From contig JAVTLE010000010.1 in the NCBI GenBank assembly GCA_033439295.1, positions 806,001 to 870,000 on the forward strand: a DNA stretch of 64,000 nucleotides, written 5' to 3'. Positions 23,627 through 34,722 of this stretch are shown here, in pieces. Position 1 is the first letter of the stretch, and each line of letters begins with the position of its first letter. The notes under the pieces were generated by a model. It was not told the DNA's origin, made no database searches, and saw nothing but the letters and a program-made list of their open reading frames with translations. The position numbers and the translations under genes were made by a program. This stretch comes from Deuterostichococcus epilithicus (lineage: Eukaryota; Chlorophyta; Trebouxiophyceae; Prasiolales; Stichococcaceae).

Positions 23627-25506
23627 TCAACAGGCGGTGCCCAGGACGAGGACGCCACTTTGCCGCCGGCGGTGCGAACGGCTTGGCGGAGCCCGCTGCG
23701 GCTGCACGGATGGCCGAGGACGCGCCTTGACCTGTTGCGGCGCCCGCAGCCGCATGGCACCAGCGGCGCCGGCCGCAACGGCGGCCGAGCCGGCGCGGGC
23801 GCTGGCCGCCCGCAGCAGCAAACCCGTGCTCTTGAGGCTGTCGCCGACGCTGCTCAGGAAGGAGGCCTGCGCCTGCGATGCCGCCAGGGTCGCCGCGCCG
23901 GCGGCGGTCGCCGCGCCGGCCACCCGTGGCAGCGGCCGCGACGCGGCCGACAGCGCCAGCCCGGTCGAGGAGCCGGCGGTTGCAAAGGCCGGTGCCTGTG
24001 CCGCAGCAATGCGCTGCGGCACCCTGCGCCAAACTGGCGCGCCGGCGGCGAACGCCGGCGAGCGGCCCAGCCGCATCGCGATGCGCATCGCATACCGCCG
24101 GCCGCCCAAAGCTGAGAGCACTGCCAGGGCTGTCTGAGTCGCTCGCTGCACACGGGGCCACTGGCCCACATCCGTGATGTGGTGTGACAGAAGAACCAGG
24201 CGGTCTGTCCAAGCCAAAGCGTCCTTTGTCGCGGTGTAGATCTGCGCGGCAGTAGCAGTCACAAAGTCAGTACAGCATTGACAAATGCACTTGCAGCTTG
24301 GGGGTACCTCCTGCTGGACTGGTGTTGAGCACGTGTGCAGGTTCAGTAATGCAAGAAGGACAGGTGCAGCGGAACTGCAGTGCAAGCTTTGTGCCAGACG
24401 CCCACCTCGCGCGTTGCCTTGCGCGTGATGCCCTGGACACCGGTAGCATACTGCACCAGGTTGTTGACATAGTGCCTGCAGACCGCATGAGGAGGCGTGT
24501 CGAATTTCGCACAGCCTCCGCACAGCCAGCAGCTGTTTGAGGTGCTGGTGTGCAAGCTCACAGCGAATTGCTAGAGCACACTCGTGGTCTGCCAGAGCTC
24601 GATTGGTCCACCGCAATGTGTCTGCAGAGCGCAACAGCAGGGGGACTGCTCACCGACAGTCGCTCTTGTGCAGTAGGTACAGGTTGTTCTGCAGGCTGTT
24701 GAAGCTGCGGATGTCGCCGAGGCTGAGCTTGGTGCGCCCCACAAACATGCACGACGCGGGCATCTCCGACAGCTGCACGGCATGACAGCGAAGTGCAGTC
24801 AGGCATCGTTTCTCCAATCCCAATGAGTCTTGAGGTGAGGTGTGAGAATTTTTGGATGCAGGACAGATGCTGGGAGGCAGTTGGAGGATGCCATTCGAGT
24901 TTGCAGCCAACAGGCTGTCACCGGAACAGCATCAGCAGAATCTGTGGAATATGCTGCTGGTCGAAGATGCCTGACAGATTGAAAGCTGAGTGCGACAGCT
25001 GCTGGGATGCGGGGCGCTGTGACAAGGGCCCCACCATCATCTCGCGGACTTCGCCAGGAGTGCCCTTTGGCGGCAGCGGCGCGCCGGACAGGCGCTTGCG
25101 ACCCCACTCCCACAGGCTCTGCCGCGCCGGCGTGAACGCGATGTCGCGGCCGCCGACCGGCCCAAAGTCCAGCGAGCGCAGCGTGCCATCGCTGGGCTGC
25201 CTGATCACCGTGTAATAGTGCGCGCCTGCACAGGGGGCCAGCCGAACTGCCTCAGAACAGGGAGCATCACAGCTCCGTACGCATTCCAAAATAGCAGGCG
25301 TGCAGGTGCTGTCTCGAGATACAGGGCAGACAAGGGTCGGGCGCGGAGGGCCAGCACTCACATCCGATGTCACGCAGCAGGCCGTTCTGCAGCACCGCCG
25401 GCACATGCGGCAGCTTGCACGCCAGCGGCCGTGTGGCGACGTATACCTCCAGACCCTCCTCCACGCCCGACAGCGTCGGAGTGCTCGCACTCCGGCGCAT
25501 CGACAT
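23627..25506 (-). CDS. LRAT/NlpC-P60-like papain-fold protein with hydrophobic tail
   Basis: Five exons, 25362-25506, 25035-25225, 24654-24772, 24406-24475 and 23627-24241, splice in frame to about 379 residues. The core reads GLEVYVATRPL, LLRDIGCAHYYTVIRQP, GTPGEVREMM, FVGRTKLSLGDIRSFNSLQ, HKSDCRHYVNNLVQYATG. A His at the start of a strand (HYYTVI) and a later Cys in DCRHYVN recall the LRAT/HRASLS layout, where NCEHFV supplies the nucleophile. This similarity is by eye only. The last exon encodes a long Ala/Gly-rich, partly hydrophobic helical tail ([19 protein letters not shown]) ending in a basic segment, which might bind membranes. I do not know a characterised homologue; acyltransferase or thiol hydrolase are both possible. 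Confidence 0.72.
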
Positions 25507-26740
25507 GGCTGCCGGTCGCCGGGGTACGGCTCACTCGCCAATTTCCGGTCTGCCTGTCCTGCAATCAAGGCGCAGTACAGCTGAGGAGTGCGTATGCCAG
25601 GCCACCAAGTGACAAGCTTGTTCTTGGGTGGAACGCCCCCCGACCACCCCAGATCGAGTCGTTAAAAGCGACACGAAGCCACAGCAAGTGGTCGATGCAG
25701 CAAGATTGCACCCCTGCCCCAGCTCCCACCAAGCTTCTAGTAGGTCTACGATCATCGAGGTCGGTCGGCCGTGCGAGGCCTGTCATGCGAGGCGGCGGCC
25801 TCAATTTGATGGACACCAGCGAGAGAGATTCAGACCAACAACTCTGGCTGTCAAGACCCAAGGCGGTGGCCGATCGGGATGCCTCGGCAGCACGCGGAGT
25901 GCGGGCAGCTGTCACACGACGTCGCTGCGAGACCACCGCAATCGCAGGTGTAACATTTGCTGGGCCGGCTGAAGCAGGCGGCACGCGCAGCAGCACAATC
26001 GACGGCTCAGAAAGACGACCCCAGTCGGGCCAGCCCTCGGTTTCCTTCGCACATCGTTTCAGGCTCGATCTCCCTCGTTGCGAGTCGATGGCTCACCTGC
26101 AATGTGAAGTCGGGCCGAGCAAGCTGCAGGTGCCTTTGCGAGCGCAAAGGCAGTAGTCAACCCTGTCGCCCGCCTTCGGCGCAATCGGTGATGAATAGGA
26201 GGGACAACACGCTCAAAACTGCATGACACGCTCGGGAGGGGTCTACGTCGCGCTCAGGTCTACGTCGCGCTCAGGTCTGCGTCGCGCTGCCGGCCAATGT
26301 CGTCCCGGCGATCAGGAGCTCTGTTTACCGTCGCTTCTGCTGAGCATGACGAGAAAAGTGTTCAAAATAAGGGTTTGAGGGTCGTTGAAGAGCGAGGAAT
26401 GTGCAACGGGGTTGGCGGGAGAAATCGCGGTGGTGATGAGTCAGCGCAGTCGCAAGATCGCTACCCGACAAGTCAACAACGCGACAGGCTGCAGTTGATG
26501 TTCGAATCCCATCATTCCCAACCGATCCGCTTTCGTGCCAGGGCCTGCGCCGCACAAGCCATCGCTGCGCGCCCGGCATGCGAATCTGATTTCACCTGAT
26601 CCGGGTCCATACGCGGCAGGTTGCCACGGCCAAGCCCAAGAGGGACTTGTCTGTGCTTCGACTTCTCATTGCATTCGATCAACAATCGTCGCTCTGGCAG
26701 CGCCTGTGAGCGATCTTCTTGATCACCCCCATACAGCAGA
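25507..26740. other. Divergent promoter interval before glucokinase
   Basis: No supported exon. Contains the 17-bp tandem repeat at 26240-26289. A minus-strand open frame at 25565-25996 lacks recognisable content and may be 5' UTR of the gene at 25506. Confidence 0.4.
26240..26289. repeat. 17-bp tandem repeat, three copies
   Basis: The unit GGTCTACGTCGCGCTCA is repeated about three times; the last copy has TGCG for TACG and diverges at its end. Each of the first two holds TACGTCGCG, an ACGT core like bZIP sites. It lies about 450 bases upstream of the glucokinase start. Confidence 0.85.
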
Positions 26741-29580
26741 ATGATGGCTGTGTTGCTATCGGCAAACCTTGATCCGTCCAGCTGCTGTGCCGAGCTGCGT
26801 ACCGCTCAGCGATGCGGTGTGTCAGCATTAGGGCGATCTGGCCAGCCAGGCGCCAACGGCCCGGCGCATCGCTCGATGCAGCGACGCTCGTATTGCAGCG
26901 CAGCCCGCGGTGCTACCATCCGCACATCACACCGTCGACAGCTCTGTTGCGCTCAGAGCGTCCAGCAGGATATTGACGAGGTGAGCGGTGTATGATAGGC
27001 GTGGCGCTTAAAGTGTGTATCTGCTGAAGCGCAGTGTTGATACCTGATGCAGCGGCGGTGCCGGGCGGCTTTCATGTCGATTTTCTGTTGCCCGACAGAC
27101 TATCGTCCTGGTGGGGGACATCGGCGGCACGAACTGCCGCCTGGTGCTGGAAAGGATCACTGCCGGCTGCAGCGACCAAATCCTATTTCAGAAGGTCAGT
27201 CACCGCAGGCCCTCTCATTGAGAAGACGCTGTTGAGTAGACGCTGCGTTCTGGCCGTTGTCGGCCGACGCAGCACGAGCCCAGCAGCCTGCTGCTGTCTG
27301 CACTGTGTCTGCGCACCTACTCGCTCTTCGCGCGGCGAAGCCTGAATGGTGGCTCGCCACCTGCCCAGGTGTACCCGACGGCAGACTACGAGACGTTCGA
27401 GGACGCGCTTGACGCGCTGTATGCTGAGGAGGCGGTGCAGCAGCACCCGCCGCAGTCCGCCGCGCTGGCGGTCGCCGGACCCGTCATCAACAACTGCTGC
27501 AAAATGACCAATCTGAAATGGGTCATCGATGGCCAGGAGCTTTGCGAGCGCCGCGGCATCCTGTGAGCAGCCTTTCCGTCCGGCCGTCCAGTTACCTTGC
27601 TCTTGACGTGCACCTGCATGCCCTTCCGCCTTCGAGTGGCATATTGGGTCACACATGCCCTGTGCTTGTGCGAACAGCTCACGCGCGACAGCGTCACACA
27701 CGCGGCAACATCCGTGGTGTAGGACTCCGCACCGCCTCAAAGCTGACCAGAGCCGACCCTTTGCTGGCGCTGCTGCGACGCCAGGTTTGCGGTGCTGAAC
27801 GACTTTGAGGCTGTGGGGTACGGCGTCCCTGTGGTGCCGGACACGGATATCGTGGTCCTCAACGACGCGCCCATTGCCCCCATGGTGAGGTGGTGTCTGA
27901 ATGAACAGCAACGCTGTTCAGGGCATTGGTTAGCATGCAGGTATCGCACGAAGTACAGTGGCCTGCTCGAACACAGCAACAGTGTTCGTCGGCTGTCAAT
28001 TGAGCGGTCCTGACCTGGGAGTGTACAACTTCGCATGGAACAGGCACCAAAGGCGGTGCTGGGGCCGGGAACGGGCCTGGGGGAGGCCATCATGGTGTGG
28101 GAGCAGAGCTTTGGCGGCTACAGGTGCCCTCCAAGCCCTGTCATGTCCGAGAATCCACCGCTGCCCACCCACCAGTGCGCTGCAAGTGCACAGCTTTGCT
28201 TGGCAATGCAGGACTTCAGTTGCGACGATAGCATTACATGGCTGCATCGCTGTGCAGGGTGTGGCCTTCGGAAGGGTCGCACGCTGCGTTTGCGCCGCGC
28301 GGCTGGAAGCAGCGGTCACTAGCCGCCTTTGCAGAGCAGGAGCTGGGTCAGCACTGCGAGGTCGAGCATGTGAGTGCACAGGTCTTACACGGAACACTGC
28401 AGGTTGCCAACGAGACGGCCTGCACACCACGATAGCATTCACATTTACATGCCATCTCCGTGCATTTGGCACTTCGTGCTCCTGAGACATGCGGCATCGG
28501 GTGCCTGTGCAGGTGGCATGCGGCAGCGGACTGGACCGCATCTGCAGGTTTCTGCAGTCGGACAGTGCCGAGGCGCACCTCAACCACATTTCATATGTGA
28601 GTACCAGCGACCTCTACAACGGCTGACATATCAGTATCCGCGCGCAATTCAGTGGCCATTGGTGTTATATAGGTGTGCTGCTTCGTGTCTGGGGCCGTCA
28701 CACGCTGCTTCTTGAGTGGGTTCCACCAGCAATGGCCAGGGCCGGAGGTGTGCACTCCCAGGGGGGTCAGAAGTGTGCGGCAGCGACGCCCTTCCGCCGC
28801 AGGGCCTGGCAGCGCCGGAGTTAAAAGAGCGGCTTTCCGATGTCGGCTTTTGATCCACTTCCGCAGGAGACGCCTGGCGCCATCTCGAGGGCAGCCCTGG
28901 ACGGCAGCGACGACACCGCATCCGAGGCGGTGGACATGTTTCTTTCCATCCTGGGCTCCGAGGCTGGCCACATGGGGCTGCGACTGCTGGCCAAGGGCGG
29001 CGTCTACATTTGCGGCGGCATTGCGCCCAAGGTGCGGGGCAATGAATCTTACCGGCCCCAACTCTGAAGATCAGGGTTCAGGGTCTGGGGTGCACTTGCG
29101 GCGGCACCTGCAGGTGGAGGCGCTTTCAGCGGCTGCAGAGGGTCCGTTGACTGGGCATCTGTTGGCCCGTTGCACTGCAGAATCGCGTTCCCGCTGCCGC
29201 CTCTGCCGCCGACAGAGCTGGTGGCCGCCTGGAGCAACACCGCAACTTGACATTCCGGGCCTGTTTTCGCTCACCCCGCCAGCTGTGCCGTGCCACAGCT
29301 GCTGGGACGCATCATGGAGGGCGGGCTGCTGGAGGCGTTCCTGGACCGCGGCGCGCGCTTCGCGCCCATCCTGAAGGACTTCCCGCTGATCGTCGTCACC
29401 AACGACCAGCTGGGCCTGCTGGGCGCGCGCCAGTATGCGCTCAAGCTCCTGGACCCGTCGAACGATGAGGCGCGCCCGCCGCCTGCTGGCTGGCACATGT
29501 CGGCCGGTGCTGTGCGGCCCCCCCCGCCCACGTCTTGTAGAACACATGCGTTCGCGAGTGACTTGCAATTGGCCCGCTGA
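26741..29580 (+). CDS. GLK: Bacterial-type glucokinase (Glk family)
   Basis: Nine exons, 26741-26980, 27099-27194, 27369-27562, 27785-27884, 28044-28123, 28258-28369, 28513-28596, 28867-29031 and 29299-29580, give about 450 residues in frame. It phosphorylates glucose to glucose-6-phosphate with ATP. Signatures are LVGDIGGTNCRLVLE (phosphate loop), VAGPVINNCCKMTNLKW, AVLNDFEAVGYG with the catalytic Asp, VLGPGTGLGEA, SEGSHAAFAPR, and GGVYICGGIAPK. This is the bacterial Glk group, not plant hexokinase and not a ROK kinase. About 80 N-terminal residues precede the core and are rich in Arg, Ser and Ala (MQRRSYCSAARGATIRTSHR), which suggests an organelle transit peptide. The last exon extends past the normal Glk end with a proline-rich tail. 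Confidence 0.93.
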
Positions 29581-30194
29581 AAGAGCTGCTAGCAATAAGG
29601 CAGCGATACCGCCTATATCAGACTGTCTCAGGTTTCAGGTGGAGCTGTGGACTGACGCAACGGGCTGGTGTACCTGCGCAGGCACGCCGGGGGTTGGGAA
29701 GGACCTCAGAAGCGAGCACACACCTGATGTAGCGACCATCATCCCGACTCAGTGATGATGGTCGCACCACGGCAACGCATTGAGCGGTGTGGTGGCACTG
29801 GTGGCGTGTGCTTGCAATTCATCATGATTCATAACCTGAAAACCCGACAGTTTGCGAAGGCCAGAGCAATATTCTGGAGCGCCAACCGCTGCAAGAAGGA
29901 GACCTCGATATCATCTGCCTACAAGCAGCAATTGCTCAACAGCCTGCATGAATTGGCTCGTCCTGTAGCCTGTACATCTCGGCTAGAAGCCCTGCAACCC
30001 TGATGAGGAACGTCCCCATCCCATCCAGTCTCCACCCTCAGTGCGGCTTTGGCACATACCTGCAAAAATTGAAACACAGGGCTCGTACAGAAGGGACTCG
30101 AGGTTCAGCCCAGAAGATCCGCTGCAGATGTAATCTGCATCTGTGAATGCACCTTCGGCAGCTCTGAGCAAGCTCTCACCATCCAAATATGAGC
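29581..30194. other. Convergent interval, glucokinase and ferredoxin 3' ends
   Basis: No coding exon recognised. A TGTAA occurs on the plus strand near 30128, about 550 bases past the glucokinase stop, so its use is uncertain. Confidence 0.35.
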
Positions 30195-31217
30195 TCACCC
30201 GTCAACTGCGAAATTTCGCGTGGCGCTCGGGATGCGGACTCTGAGGCCGTCCAGCTCTCTCGCGGCGATCACTTGACAGCCCAATCGCGACCTGCACACC
30301 ATGAAGAGAGGCCTCTGCTGTATCGCCCATCACCCGCATCTTGTATCTGGCAGCTGCTTACGTACCAACATGCACATTTCAATCCCAGTACCCAATGGCA
30401 CGCTGGCAAGACGTACGTCTCTGTCAGGCCATATGCCAGGTCCAGCATGTCGTTCTCGTCGTCCTCTGGCTCTGGAAGCTTATCGTAGTAGTCCTGGTCC
30501 TGCTTATGCAGAACACATCTCTGTGGGTCATACTGTAGCATCCTTTGACTGGGGCACACACATGCATTCGCTCTCCCAGTGCTACTGCGGCTTCACCACC
30601 TTTACTCTCAAGCAAGCTCGCGTTCCAGCTGCTTTCTCACCTCCACGATCACATGGCAGGTGGAGCAAGCCAGGGAGCATTCGCAGGCGCCTGCACGTTA
30701 GCACAGCGGAAACCATTCCGCTACAGGCGGCCAAACAGCAATGATCTTACTTGCATCCTGGCTGTGTTCAAGGATGTGCATGCGTCGTGTCCCCAAAATT
30801 ACATGATGCATTCTGGCCTACCTTCGAGATCGACGTTGTTCTCATGCGCCGCTTCCAGCAGGTTTTCGCCAATTGGCACCAGCACCGTAGTCTCCGATTT
30901 GTCCTTCTCGTCGTAGTACGTCACCGTTATCCTATATCGTTTGTGATGAATCAGGCTCACGGCCGCGCTACATCTGAGCAAGTTACTCGGCATGCTTGCG
31001 CCGCAGCAAGTAGCATGCGCCGCATGCGGTGGCCTCACCTCTCAGTCGAATCCTCTGCGGCGCCGGACGCAGCGGCAACTGTTGCCAATGGTCGAGAGTT
31101 ATCGCTGGCAGCCAGACCCTGCAAGCCCTGTTGCAGATGAGGCGCTGCGGCTCTGGCCTGGCTCGTCAGCAGTCGGCAGCAGATGTCGCTGGCGGTCTGA
31201 AAGGTGCGGGCCAGCAT
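30195..31217 (-). CDS. MFDX: Mitochondrial (adrenodoxin-type) [2Fe-2S] ferredoxin
   Basis: Five exons, 31039-31217, 30822-30931, 30641-30690, 30417-30499 and 30195-30291, join in frame to about 172 residues. It carries electrons from NADPH-ferredoxin reductase to mitochondrial Fe-S cluster assembly and related monooxygenase or biotin steps. The N-terminus ([20 protein letters not shown]) is a typical amphipathic presequence. The core follows: [39 protein letters not shown], and cluster ligands in [15 protein letters not shown] plus [19 protein letters not shown]. The helix [19 protein letters not shown] is the acidic partner-docking region of this subfamily. The gene is complete and divergent from HPAT with 456 bases between starts. 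Confidence 0.95.
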
Positions 31218-31673
31218 CACGGGTTGTCCAGCGCCGTGTTGGAAGAACGACGCATGCGCATGTGCGATTGAACGATTTGGAATGCCAACTTTGCGCGGCG
31301 AAGTTCCCAGAGCATGCATTGTGGGAAGCAGAGGACGTAGAGCCTCACAGCAAACTCACTCACATGCCCACATTGGACGCAAAACTCCGCTGCCGCTTCG
31401 CCGTCTTGATCGTTCGATGTGTAAGAGCATGTGCGAGATCGCTGCGGGGTTGGCCTGAATCTCTCAAACTCGACCACAACCTGATCTAACGAAAATCACA
31501 GTGGGAAGAGGCCATCAGGTCTCTTTTGCATATCAGCACAACGACTGTTGGCAGTTCTTGTCACTCCAGCGCAGCTATGCCTGCAAGCACGGCCTCGGGG
31601 CCCTAACTTTGGGTTGCCAGCCTTGCGTCCCAGCAGACACCGGCCAGTGGGTTGCCGGCCTCCGGCGCCTATC
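31218..31673. other. Shared divergent promoter of ferredoxin and HPAT
   Basis: No exon seen. This 456-base gap must hold both promoters unless a 5' UTR intron exists. Confidence 0.5.
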
Positions 31674-34559
31674 ATGGGCGTTTTCCAGACACGCAACCGG
31701 GTCGGCCCCAGGAAGATTGCCGTTTTCGTGGCGGTCGGCTTCTTCATTGGATCAATCTTGGGATACATCTTCATGGCCACCGTGCACGCGGTGCGTCCCT
31801 GCACGCTCGGGCTCTGACAGCTCACAACGTCGGTGTATGCACTCGCCTGCCTCATCTTTGTTCAGTGACGAATGAGCACCTCGCCGATGCACAGATGCTG
31901 GAGATCAGAGCAGAGTCACACTATACAGAGTCTGGGCAGTCGGCGCTGGTGACAACAGGTGCGCTGTGCGAGGGCCGGACGTGCAGCGCATTGACGGGCG
32001 CATCACAATGTTACTCAGCTGCCCAGTTGCCGCTGCGGCACGAGCCAACGGCTCGATGCGCGATGTGTCCAGGCGCCATGCTCGCGGCGGGAGCACGGCA
32101 ACAGGCCGGCAAGGCAGCGTCAGCGGTGGTGGCGGAGGCTAAGGGTTCGCCCACAACCGGCGACACGATCCACACGCTGTGCACCAGCAACGGCAGCCCG
32201 TACCTGAACTTCCAAAACCGCATCATGTGAGGCCGCGCAGATCCATTCATCCAGCCTGTGCAATGGCTGACGCAGCGCCCTGCAGCCATGGTACCTGAGG
32301 GAACCTCCATCACCGACTGACACGTGGGGAGATTGGACACGGCTATGCTGTCCCTGCAGGTATGGGACGTATAAGCTGGTGCAGAGGCAGCCAGGGGGTG
32401 AGAAACTGGTCGCCTTCACGCGGATCCTGCATCGGCAAAAGGGCGACATCCTCATGGATGAGGTGCGGCGCTCTATTTGCAGTCGCAAGGATTCCCCATC
32501 ACTCGGGCTGAAAGCAACCTCTGACCAGGCACCCCGCCCGCGGCTGGGCGCCAAGGGGACCTCTCCAGCCCTGGAAGCATTTGAGTGTGGTCGAGTTGGA
32601 CTGTGTCGGAGTGTTGAGAGCAGTGATGTCTGTGAGCCGGACACATGGGTGCCTGCAGGTGCCGACGTGGCGGGCGAACCCGCTGACGCCGGCCTGCGAT
32701 ACCTGGTGCGAGTTCCCGGTGGCCGACCGGCCAAACGCGGTGCAGCAGTGGGTCAACGCCGCAAAGGCGGACCCGTCAATGATCAAGGTCGGCACCTCGG
32801 CCAGGCTGTGCCGCGCGTGCCTGCTGCGTGTGCTGCATCTGCATGCGGCCTCGCTGATGCGCCAGCGTGGCGGCTTGCTGACATGGCGCCAGCGGGACTC
32901 TCCAGGCTGTCGGGCGTGAGGCACGCCCGAGATGCATCCCTTGCGGCGCAGGCGCCCTGGCTGCTCATGATCGAGACGGACTACGTGTGGATGAAGCCAC
33001 TGGCGGCGCCGGCGGCGGAGAGCGGCGCGCGCTCCATCGGCTTCCCGTTCGGCTACATCCAGCCGCAGCAGCCCAGCATCGAGGCCGTCATGCGCAAGAT
33101 GTACCCTGTCGACAGCGGGCCCCTGTCCGATGTGCCCAACTCGGGGCCCGCGCCAGTGCTCATGCGCTGGAACGAGCTGTTCAAGGTGCGCCGTCGGCTG
33201 AAGTTGCAGGCCAACCACCAGCAGGGCATCCGGGAGTTGGGCACTGGATCTGTTCGATCTTCTGCGGGCGCACATCTCGGCGGTTGAGGGCACTGCCGCC
33301 CGTGCCGACTTCCGGCGCTGCCGCTGCCTGCTGCTGGCACCGCTGGGCTGAGCCCGGGAAGGCCGCCCTCGCAGCACCCGCCCCGCGTGCGCGCCGCAGA
33401 GCACGCCAGACTGGAAGCGGCTGACATGCCCCGCTGTGCGCCGCAGATCACGCCAGACTGGGAGCGGCTGACGTGGCACATCGAGCACGACAAGGATGCC
33501 AAGGAGAAGCTGGGCTGGGTGCGGGAGATGTACGCCTGGGACATTGGCGCCGCGCTGCAGGTGACCTCGTTTTTACAGGAGGAAACTCTCGAGGAGGCAT
33601 TTGCGCAGCAGGCGGCCTTTCGCACTGAAGAATGCAGTTTGCAGAGGGGGCCGCAACTTCAAATTCAGGAACTATGGAGACCAGCGGCCTTTCACACTGA
33701 AGTGTGCAGGGTTGCAGAGGGGGCCTCTGAATCTGGGACCACGCAAACCACAAGAGACGTTCTGGAGACAGGTCGGACGAGGCAGCGGCTCGCCTCCGAT
33801 GGACGAGCAGCCCTGTGGCTGTCCGACCTGCGGCGGCCGGCCTGCACTTGGCCACTGCTGTTGCCACATTTAAGAGGCTTGCGCTCGGCCTGTGGCGGCG
33901 GCGACAGCAGGCACACGTGTGGAGTGTCAGCTGTGGAGCGTCAGCTGTGTGAAACCACTTCAGCTGCGGATGCCTGACGCCGGCGTGCATTGGGGGCGCC
34001 TGCAGGGCGTGAAGTTCGATCTGCAGTTGCCGCCGGCGAGCAAGCTCATCTCGCAGCCGCCGGCGGACGCGCTCATCGGCGACGCCGCCATGTACCACTA
34101 TACCTGGGGCACCATCTGGTCGGACGAGGCCGGCAAGGAGGTGTGGAAGTTCGACAAGCGCTTCTACACCGACGCCAACCTGGAGATCAATGTGCGCGTC
34201 GAAGCATCAATTCCCTTTTGAGCGAGCTGCTACACACTTGTTCAGCGCCGGATCGCATGGCACACAATTTTGATGCTTCAGCATCCTGTCATAGCACGAG
34301 CGGCATGAAAGTGCACGAAAACCAGCATCGACAGGCTGCTGTGTGCCACTGTCGAACCACGGGATCCAAGGCAGACGCTGCCGAGTGCTGTGCGCAGACA
34401 CCAATGATCCCCATGCCGCCAAAGTGGGATGCAGCGCGGAGGCTCAAGCAGCAGGACGGCATCCCCGTCACCCAGCAGCTCACAGAAGTGTATGGACATA
34501 TGATTTCGCAGATGAACAAAGCGATTGAAACGTTGCCTGTGTTGCAGAGGATTCAGTAG
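31674..34559 (+). CDS. Hydroxyproline O-arabinosyltransferase (HPAT-like)
   Basis: Type II Golgi enzyme that adds the first arabinose to hydroxyproline in extensin-like and peptide substrates. The start MGVFQTRNRVGPRKIAVF leads into a transmembrane anchor (FVAVGFFIGSILGYIFMA). Then come DTIHTLCTSNGSPYLNFQNR, MYGTYKLVQ, FTRILHRQKGDILMDE, TPACDTWCEFPVADRPNAVQ, PWLLMIETDYVWMKPL, SIGFPFGYIQP, WVREMYAWDIGAALQ, and MYHYTWGTIW...VWKFDKRFY, all family blocks in order. Resolved exons: 31674-31790, one ending 32226, 32360-32462, 32659-32787, 32952-33185, 33447-33560, 34006-34191, 34397-34559. The second exon's start is unsettled (about 31892 would be in frame). DTIHTLC through IETDYVW is complete, so activity is expected. 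Confidence 0.93.
33388..33429 (+). other. Truncated copy of HPAT exon start
   Basis: Reads cgcag then AGCACGCCAGACTGGAAGCG; the true exon 52 bases later reads cgcag then ATCACGCCAGACTGGGAGCG. The splice acceptor is copied too. Confidence 0.9.
33607..33751. repeat. Intronic direct repeat, two units of about 72 bp
   Basis: Both units share GCGGCCTTTC, CACTGAAG, TGCAG and TTGCAGAGGGGGCC in order, the first at about 33607-33680, the second at about 33681-33751. They lie in the HPAT intron 33561-34005. Confidence 0.8.
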
Positions 34560-34660
34560 TCGGTCGCAGATTTGGTTGACAATCCAATTGCAACAGCGCA
34601 ACTGGTATATGAGAAGCGCAATTCTACTACGCAACATTGTCCGATAATGCGAATCACCTA

Positions 34661-34665
34661 TGTAA
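34661..34665 (+). terminator. TGTAA poly(A) motif for HPAT
   Basis: About 100 bases after the HPAT stop, in the 163-base convergent gap with FPG. Confidence 0.6.
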
Positions 34666-34722
34666 ACCGTCCCTCACACGACCAATCCAGCAATGCAGCA
34701 ATGCGCCCGTGCGACCAGCATC

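Noticed and set aside
23411-24115. 234-residue plus-strand frame
   Set aside because: Antisense to the last exon of the LRAT-like gene; Arg/Gly-rich shadow.
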